Below, in pieces: positions 57,501 to 64,000 of a stretch of 64,000 bases of DNA (position 1 is its first letter; each line of letters starts with the position of its first letter). Origin of the DNA: Neoscytalidium dimidiatum (Eukaryota > Ascomycota > Dothideomycetes > Botryosphaeriales > Botryosphaeriaceae). The notes under the pieces were generated by a model. It made no database searches and was not told where the DNA came from. It worked only from the letters and a program-made list of their open reading frames with translations. The DNA is taken from NCBI GenBank assembly GCA_037367355.1, contig CM074704.1:186001-250000 (forward strand), read 5' to 3'. The translations under genes and the position numbers were made by a program.

Positions 57501-57823
57501 CATGCTCATCTATGGCGCAGAAGCGTCGAGACACATCCCTTCACCGCCGCCGTTCCTCGCCCCTCCGTCACCAAAGGGCTGATAGCCATTGTTCCCCCCC
57601 CGGCCCTTTAGATCTTCATGCTTAAGCCTCCCCCGTGACACGCCAATCTCGCTTCTCCCATCCATCGTCCTCCTCCACTTCGCGCCTCAGCCGCTCGCGC
57701 TACGCCATCCCCCCAGCCTGGACACCGCCCTCCTCCTTCTCCTCCTCTTCTGCCGCCGCCGCAACCGCGCTGCTCAATAACCGCTTACCGTTAGCCATCA
57801 TCGAACTGCCCGCCGTCACTGCC
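54564..57823. other. Long gene-poor region
   Basis: About 3.3 kb with short overlapping open frames and no domain, TE remnant or RNA gene that I could support. Base composition is mixed and not RIP-like. A T-rich stretch occurs at 55660-55710. Frames at 55873-56142 (-) and 56383-56679 (+) were inspected and left out. Confidence 0.4.
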
Positions 57824-58408
57824 CTAGCGCGACATGAACAGCTGGTGCTGATGCCAGCGGTGCCGTCGGAGGTGTTGCCGGTGGTGCTGGTGCTGGTGTT
57901 GTTGGTCATCCTGCTCCTCGTGGCCCTGCTGGTGGCCTTGCTTGCACCGCATCTGATCATGCCCACCCGTGCCGATTCTGCCGCCGTCGTCGTCGGCGCT
58001 CCGTCCTGCTCCACCCACACGAGCTCCTCCGGGGTTAGTAGTGGTGATGGCCGTGCGGTTGCCGGAAAGAGCCTGGGCGCGTCCGTCGATATCGTCGTCG
58101 TCGCGCGTCGATGTGGGCGGAGGTGGAAGCAAGGGCCCGGACGGGATGATCGCCGCTGCAGCAGCGGCCGAATTTCCCACAGTCTGATGTCCCCCCCGGT
58201 CCACCGGGGCGAATTCGCTGCCGTGCCGTATCGTTGGCGGTGTCCAGAAGCTGTCGGGCTCCGTATCCGTGCTGCTTCCGTCGTCGTCGTCGTCGTCGTC
58301 GTGAGCCAGGAAAGGTGAGATATGATTAACCCGGTGGTAGTAGTATCTGCTGCGGCGGTTGGTGCCCGTGCGCTTGCAGCAAATTTCTCTTTCAAGGTGG
58401 TTTGTTTT
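57824..58408 (-). CDS. Possible low-complexity protein, 3' exon
   Basis: A minus-strand frame open from an AATAG acceptor (58409-58410) to the stop at 57824 reads NHLEREICCKRTG, RYYYHRVNHISPFLAHD, a run of eight Asp, STDTEPDSFWTPPTIRHGSE, Pro-, Asp- and Gly-rich stretches, and a His/Gln-rich end. TDTEPDSFWTPPTI looks like genuine protein sequence. No first exon with an ATG was found. Overlapping frames on both strands come from CGT/GAC microsatellites and are probably chance. Confidence 0.35.
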   Translation of the reverse strand, partial: KTNHLEREICCKRTGTNRRSRYYYHRVNHISPFLAHDDDDDDDGSSTDTEPDSFWTPPTIRHGSEFAPVDRGGHQTVGNSAAAAAAIIPSGPLLPPPPTSTRDDDDIDGRAQALSGNRTAITTTNPGGARVGGAGRSADDDGGRIGTGGHDQMRCKQGHQQGHEEQDDQQHQHQHHRQHLRRHRWHQHQLFMSR

Positions 58409-58439
58409 CTATTCTTCAAACGACGGGGCAACGATGAGC

Positions 58440-58625
58440 GAGTGGCGAGTTAGTGGGGAATGAGTGGGTGAGTAGGCGAGAAGTGAGTGTGGATGGATGC
58501 GAATGGACTGTGAATGGTGGCGAAAAGATGAATAACTGGTGAAGAATTGGAAAGTAAATGATGGGTGAATGATTTGTGAATGAATGGCGAATGGTGAGTT
58601 GTGATTAGTGAGTAGCAAGAATGTG
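58440..58625. repeat. GAATGG/GTGAATG low-complexity repeat
   Basis: Plus strand is strongly purine-rich with recurring GTGAATG, GAATGG and GAGTGG at irregular 8-20 bp spacing, an imperfect satellite-like tract upstream (minus sense) of the 57824-58408 frame. Confidence 0.6.
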
Positions 58626-60213
58626 AGTGGGAGGTTGCTGAGGCGTGATGACACCGGTGCAAACGCTCAGTGGACGCGAGCGGCTGGGGGATACGCTCAA
58701 CAGCGTCCGCTATTCGCACAGTTCGGGACCAGAAACGGCTTCGGTGGTACATCGAACCCGCCGCCGATCGCACAGTACAGAAAGGGGAGATAATGTCTCG
58801 GGCGGCCGTACGGGTGGATCCGTGCCGTCGGTACCCGTCCTGTCGGATTGTCAAACAATGACAGAGAGCGGTGGCACTCTAAACTGTGCATCAGTCTCTG
58901 AATAGAGTATCGGCAACGTGGACCAGACTTACCCAGCCGTATATCTGTTCGCTAGACACTCCAATTGACGAAACTATATGAATCGCCACCTAGAAGTAGA
59001 TCCGTACTTCTTCTCCTTGAAAGTAAATCCGAAGGAAGCCGGCCGTTTGGCTCTACCGCTACCTGAGAAGAACGTGAGCGGGAAGGAGAGGAGTCCAGGC
59101 GCCGGCGAAATCAGATAGGGCGGCCACCGCTCAATTCACAACATGTATGGCGTTGGCTGGCTCTAGTGAAGAAACCGGGGCGAAGGTACACCTCGTCCCT
59201 CTTTCCACGCTTGCCGTCCCGAGTGCGCCTACTCATGCAACGCCAGTCTGGTGACCACAATGGCCCGATAAACCAGATATATTACTAGGCTTTCGCCAGC
59301 GGGGCCGTAACTTGTAATGGAGCCCTTCCTACCCTACGCCCGGAACCCTTGCCATTGTGTCCAATAGGAACCCAGCCCAAGCATAAATAAGATCAGCACG
59401 CGAAGAGAAGCAATTTACCATGAACATCCGTATCCTACTTACCGCTACGCCTCGCCGTCGGTGCCACTTACGGTCGTCATGGTGGTGCCCGTTGATATCG
59501 ATTATAATAGTAGAGAAGATTTGAATGGGAGTCATGGCGCAATCTGGCAAACGGTCCTTCGGGGCTTACTCTTACAAATTAATTTACGAAGCATGATGAT
59601 TGCGAAGTTGGCACTATCTGCTTGAATAGGGCCTTGATCGAGTGAGACTTCGGGGGAAAGGCCGTCCACGGTCACGGGTCGAGCGGGTGTTTGCGCGCGA
59701 GCCGTCCATCCCCACTGATCCGGACCTGTAGCCGCCCATACTCAGCTGTACTACCATCACATGGTCCTCTCCGTTATCGATGTTCTCGCGCGACTGCGGG
59801 GTGCGTAAGGCCTCCAGCCCCGGGCGACGAGGTCGCATTCCGCATCCCCTCTCTCAATAGCGGCGGTGATGACGACAACGACGACTGATCTCTCGAACTC
59901 CGCCAAGTTGTACATCTTATTATCAACAGGAAGGGCGAGAATATCTATACCAACGAGCGCGTGTGTTCCGCGGCGGTCAGCAAACGATGTACAGAAACCA
60001 ATGTGTTTGGCGAAGGAAGAAGGTAGGATCGGGTGGAGGAAGTTTATTTCGAGATCACCTTGCCATTGTCTAGGACAGCACACGTGCAATCATATAAACT
60101 GATTCGCGCGTGTCCGAGACTTGCCCACTGCGTAATCAGCCGGCGAATTTAACTTTAGTGCATTCATTTTCTCTATTAAAAGTTAGCTTTAGTACTAATA
60201 ATATACTACCAAC
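58626..60213. other. Intergenic
   Basis: No supported gene. A minus-strand frame at 59757-60089 includes VGIDILALPVDNKMYNLAEF but lacks a clear start or splice context. Confidence 0.4.
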
Positions 60214-60893
60214 ATGCCAATTCCAGTAACGAGCTGCATGGGAAAAACTCTCGAAGTACCAGCACTGCAAGAGTACGTCCTCGACGGGTTCGAGATACCA
60301 AACGCCTCGTACGTAGTGCTGACGGACATAGCCGATCGCAAGGCAACGTGATTTGGCTGATATTCGAGGGGCGATTGGTGGTTGAAATCAGCAAGACGCG
60401 CGAATCATTCTGCAGTCCACGAATGATCCTTCTTATTCCGTAATCGACGTACAGACGATTTTACATCCGATGAATCAATCTCCGCGATAGAATTTCGAAC
60501 CGCTGTCACGCAATTCTGTCTTACCGCACAAGGCGAAGAATTCCAATGCCAGATTTTCCTGCATAGAACCAAAAGGTTCAACGTCCTTAACGAGCAGTTC
60601 GGAAGTGATCCCACCGAAGATCGTGTTTACACAAGCTGTACAAAGTAGGTTGTAAGACAGTTGGATGGCTGCGAGTACAAGGACGTCTTCGACACACTCG
60701 CAGTCATCTCAAACTACTGTAATTACTCCGTACGGCTAAACGGAAAGAAGTTAGCAGGAGAATCCCGGATGGGTCTCAGCGTTTGCATTCCGGCTCTTTT
60801 ACTTCTCAATGGAGAAATTCTGTGAACATGTCACAGTAAAAGACACATCAAACCGGGAGATCCCACAGAGTGAAAAAAAAAAAAAAAACTATG
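60214..60893 (+). pseudogene. Decayed gene of unknown family
   Basis: Coding-like text starts MPIPVTSCMGKTLEVPALQ, then EYVLDGFEIPNASYVVLTD, stopping at about 60349. It resumes in the next frame (WLIFEGRLVVEISKTRESF), again in another (DDFTSDESISAIEFRTAVTQF, CLTAQGEEFQCQIFLHRTKR), then passes an in-frame TAG into QLDGCEYKDVFDTLAVISNY and CNYSVRLNGKKLAGESRMG. A further frame gives KFCEHVTVKDTSNREI before a 16-base A run (60873-60888). At least three frame changes and one stop make it a pseudogene. The parent family is not recognised. Confidence 0.5.
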
Positions 60894-61225
60894 TGCGAAG
60901 TCTGGGAGGAGTACGGACTTCACTCGATCTCCATACCCTGGAATGACAAGCCTCTCACATTTCTCAAGAGATACCGTCTTCCAAGCGTGCGTTTAACGGC
61001 AGATGGAGTAGAAAGCGAGGGATAGATCTGGAGACTAGGCCCAAAAATCGAAGTACGTCTCCCTCTCAGCTGGGTGGACTCCGATCGCTCAGGCTCCCTC
61101 CTGAACACTGGCCACACACGCATTCTAGATAATGTTTCCGAAAAGCTGTAGAGCGATCTTAGGCTAAATCCACTGACTGAAAAGATTTAAGATCTTATCA
61201 GAAAGATGAGATTCTCGGCTGCAGG
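60894..61225. other. Short unassigned gap
   Basis: Between the decayed gene and the next open frame. No signal recognised. Confidence 0.35.
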
Positions 61226-61480
61226 ATGCAGGCCGATGCCGTCCCCAGCTACGAGTGTCAAGCCAGGATAGTTGAGGCCATTGCCCATGCATTTAATACT
61301 GGCACAGAGGTTCGACTGGTAAGCTTATGGGACCAGCACGATATCCAAGGGCTCTTTATCTGTGGTGGACGACATGAATATAGCTTTGTATTTACTGCAT
61401 GGCCTCACGAGCAAGGTATAGGTATAGAAGGTATGTCTCTCTTGGAGTTATGCCAGACCCTGTGTTTCTATCCAGACTAG
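61226..61480 (+). CDS. Unrecognised open frame, 84 codons, perhaps a gene remnant
   Basis: ATG at 61226 gives MQADAVPSYECQARIVEAIA, then WDQHDIQGLFICGGRHEYSF and WPHEQGIGIEGMSLLELCQT before the stop at 61480. The residue mix looks like a folded protein. A CAG lies directly before the frame (GGCTGCAG, then GATG), so it could be a last exon. It may be part of the same decayed locus as 60214-60893. No domain identified. Confidence 0.35.
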   Translation: MQADAVPSYECQARIVEAIAHAFNTGTEVRLVSLWDQHDIQGLFICGGRHEYSFVFTAWPHEQGIGIEGMSLLELCQTLCFYPD

Positions 61481-61836
61481 AGGTTCAAGAGTCAGTGAAC
61501 GGTCTTTGATTTACAACCAGAAATGAGGGATATGGACGAGTCCCGTTCTCACAGCCGCACTTTCTTCCCGCCCCAAGAGAAGGCAAGGCGAGAAGAAGGG
61601 ACTATCAGAGGTGATAGTTGTGGTCTATTAGTCACAGATCATCCATAGCAGGCTCTGATTCCTAGTGCAGGCTGAAACCGAAATCATCCTAGACGTCTAT
61701 CAGTTCATTAAGATCTTTCTACATACCATAACTAGAGTCTTTCTTCGCATTAGGTCCATACATGAGTCAATCTATCAGGTACCAACGAAAGCTAGTAAAG
61801 GATGCTGGTTGGTTATCCCTCCTCCCAGAGGCTCTC
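61481..61836. other. Intergenic, 3' flank of the dioxygenase gene
   Basis: Contains the 3' UTR of the minus-strand dioxygenase gene. No terminator or gene could be assigned. Confidence 0.35.
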
Positions 61837-62922
61837 CTACCAACCTTCGCCCCTGTTTCTAATGTCGGTCTCCTCAATGGCAGTGGTATCCACACCCATG
61901 GTGATGTAGCCAATCAGACCATTCTCCGGATTCTCGCCGTCGGCCGGCACGACGCTAACGATTGGATTGTACCCGTCGGCGAAGCCCTGGTCGAAGATCG
62001 AATCCACGTGGTTCGTCGTCCTCTCGATCTCCGTATGCGAGCTGTACGGCTCGAGCGCCATGATCGTCTGGCTGATATCCTCGTCGAAGTATAGCTGGCC
62101 GGTGCTGACGATGTTGCCGGACGACACGGTACCGTTGCCGTAAATGACCCATTCCGTGTAGACCTGCGTGTGGATGTGTATGGCGCGCTCGACGTAGAAG
62201 CCGGGGAAAATGGTCTTCATCTCGAGCACGCCATGCGAGTCGGTCGGCCACATGCCGCGTAGGAAGGTCGTCTCGTCGGTGTGCAAGTCCGTCTCGTCGG
62301 TGTGCAAGTCCGTCTCGCCGATGGTAAAGTTGGTGATGTTGAGCTGCGAGAGGAGCTCCTCGAAAGGCGTGTTGGGCGAGAGGGCGGTGAAGCTGGAGTA
62401 GCTGCCTGCAGCGCGGTTTTACTTGGTCAGTCCGCTGCTCGAGGGTAAGGGGACGGGGCTTCAGTTACCGGTGGCGTTGCAGTGCCAGAAGCTGACGAGC
62501 GCGTTCTCCAGGGGCTCGCAGGTGGCCATGTCGAGAACGCCAACGTCCAGCCAAAGAGGAACACCGGGCTGGTCTTCAGACATGTCCTGGCGCAGGATTT
62601 GAGAGCGAGGCCAGACGTACGGACCCTGGGTCACCTCGGGAGTCAACACACAGGTGTCATTCTGGATGACATCGTAGTAAGGAGCCTCGGTGGTAATTTG
62701 GTACGTAGTATTGCCAAACCGCTGTGCCGGACCCAACGAGCGCTTCTCTTTCATCCTCCTGGCATAGCGCTTCTCGTTGAACTTAGCCACCTGTGAGGCA
62801 CATCGTTGCGATAGAGCGGCACGGCGCTGCAATTCAGCACGAGGGACATGATGACCGCCAGGGTGGGCCTCTACGGCGCTGGAAAGAAGCCCAGTGGCAA
62901 AGAGAGCAGCATGAAATTTCAT
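61837..62922 (-). CDS. Secreted intradiol ring-cleavage dioxygenase, 340 aa
   Basis: ATG at 62922. Exon 1 62922-62469, 63-nt intron 62406-62468 (GTAACT...CTGCAG), exon 2 62405-61837, in phase. A signal peptide (MKFHAALFATGLLSSAVEA) is followed by HPGGHH, an extracellular-dioxygenase N-terminus. Catalytic-fold signs: a conserved TCVLTPEVTQGPYVW, then VGVLDMATCEPLENALVSFWHCNATGSYS, which carries the first Fe-ligand Tyr. FPGFYVERAIHIHTQVY supplies the second Tyr and the two His ligands. The family cleaves catechol-type rings between the hydroxyl groups using Fe(III). Secreted fungal members are thought to act on plant-derived aromatics. Odd: a 7-residue tandem duplication (TDLHTDE twice) after the intron. 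A TATA box lies 84 bp upstream. The gene appears intact. Confidence 0.9.
62275..62316. repeat. 21-bp in-frame tandem duplication in the dioxygenase gene
   Basis: GTGTGCAAGTCCGTCTCGTC occurs, and again 21 bp later with a one-base difference near the end. It adds seven codons (TDLHTDE) and does not shift the frame. Confidence 0.8.
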
Positions 62923-63005
62923 TTTAGGAGATAAACCAGATATGCAACGATTGACGGGTGAACGAAAGGCTGCAGAAAGATACTCTTTCCCCTAGATTCC
63001 CCGCG

Positions 63006-63013
63006 CTTTTATA
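63006..63013 (-). promoter_or_regulatory. Putative TATA box of the dioxygenase gene
   Basis: On the minus strand, CATATAAAAGCGCG ends 84 bp upstream of the ATG at 62922. Sequence and spacing fit a fungal core promoter; inferred. Confidence 0.5.
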
Positions 63014-64000
63014 TGAAGTTTCCATCCCCCAGAGCTCGACCAATTAGGCACGCTCTGTTTCAAGCTGCAGTGCATGATGACTGCCTGTCCCTTGCATCAC
63101 GTATCGAAGAAACGCCGACAGCCAAGAGCTTGGCGGTAGCAATATGGGGAGAGCTGCTAAATGCCAAGTCCACTTAAGATCCACAAGGCAGGCCTAATAG
63201 AGAACGGAACGTCTGCAATTGGATGGTCGGAGTGTTCCAATGGTGGATCTACAACTATAAGCTGACGTATACCGGTGAGTCTGAGCGTGCCAGGCCAGAC
63301 CCAGAGAAGGTCCGTGGTCAAAGAGACGTCGGTTTACATTGCCCTTCATAGTCTCTGGAACAATCTTCCAGCGGATTCAAGACTGCGTATTGGGAAAGTC
63401 GGGATATCCGACATTACAGAATCGTGTCACTTGCCTCTACCGGCATAGTGTGCAATGCCCTACCTGGGACCGTCAACTTTCGTGTTCCGTCGGCCCGCTT
63501 TGCGACCCACTACATGGATGAAAGAGAAACATAATGTTTCGCATATTTCAGACAATCTCTACTTTCATAAGCCTCAGGATCTGAGCGGACCCCCACAGAT
63601 TACTTATCTCTTCGTGCATAACTTCGAACCTGCGTAAACGAGCTGTCTCGTTCGCCCTTGCGCTAAATCTGTTTCCTTAGCCTATTTCTAACTAGGTAAT
63701 AGTTTGCCTAAACGATAAAATTGCGCTTATGTGTTTATGACACAGCGTTCTGCAATCCCAGCGCACTCCTCGCTTGCTACAACTCAACCGCTTTCGCTTG
63801 TTCGGCATCTCTTGGTGAGATGGGACTGGGTGAGTACCTGACTGAATAACTTCGCTGCTGGATTTTCCAGTTTTACGGTAATTGATACTGACTGATAAAT
63901 CCACGATGCTCTAGGTGTCAGGGGTGCCCGGCCCGACTGCTTTTCTCGTCGCATATCCTCACCTCTTCTTGTACTCGCCAAACGAAAGCACCCAAGGATC
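63014..64000. other. Right flank without a supported gene
   Basis: Upstream region of the dioxygenase gene, then short open frames on both strands with no motif or splice logic. Nothing further recognised. Confidence 0.4.

Noticed and set aside
57635..58318. 227-codon plus-strand frame overlapping the minus-strand low-complexity frame
   Set aside because: Hydrophobic Val/Leu runs arise from GTC/GTG microsatellites read on the wrong strand. The minus strand gives more natural sequence (TDTEPDSFWTPP).
60873..60888. 16-base A run as a poly(A) tail of a retroposed gene copy
   Set aside because: Coding-like text in a shifted frame leads up to it, but no target duplication was found around the locus and similar A runs occur elsewhere (3541).

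Overview
The window looks like nuclear DNA of a filamentous ascomycete (Pezizomycotina). Genes carry short introns (about 45-100 nt) with GT donors, CTAAC/CTGAC-type branch sites and AG acceptors. Recognisable families include BTB/POZ, short RNase III, an IFI6/IFI27-like protein, a T5orf172 GIY-YIG protein and a secreted intradiol dioxygenase. Two long AT-rich blocks carry the signature of repeat-induced point mutation (RIP): CpA/TpG are almost absent, with TpA in their place, while CpG survives. I cannot name the genus. All gene models were spliced by eye.

Layout. 0.8-17.3 kb is gene-bearing: a T5orf172 protein, a BTB protein, a C2H2 zinc-finger gene cut by a small hAT-like element, a DEDDh RNA exonuclease, a decayed BTB gene, a short RNase III-like protein, an IFI6/27-like membrane protein and an N-terminally truncated FAD monooxygenase. 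17.3-24.6 kb is a Tc1/mariner transposon with a Gypsy LTR retrotransposon nested in its right terminal repeat. 24.8-26.1 kb holds a low-complexity, cysteine-motif gene. 27.3-39.1 kb is a Copia LTR retrotransposon with a non-LTR (LINE) element nested inside. 39.1-64 kb is gene-poor: a short-chain dehydrogenase with two apparent frame breaks, several unrecognised low-complexity proteins, degenerate tandem repeats, a decayed unknown gene and an extracellular intradiol dioxygenase.

The strongest observations are structural. Four kinds of transposable element can be delimited to the base with matching target-site duplications. One of them (616 bp, 8-bp duplication) lies inside the ninth codon of the zinc-finger gene; removing it on paper restores an ATG-started reading frame. 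RIP has saturated the interiors of the elements but spared their outermost tens to hundreds of bases, and it has not spread into neighbouring genes. No operon-like organisation or coherent gene cluster is evident, and I found no convincing new multi-gene system. The interest lies in nested-transposon archaeology, gene decay and a few odd proteins.
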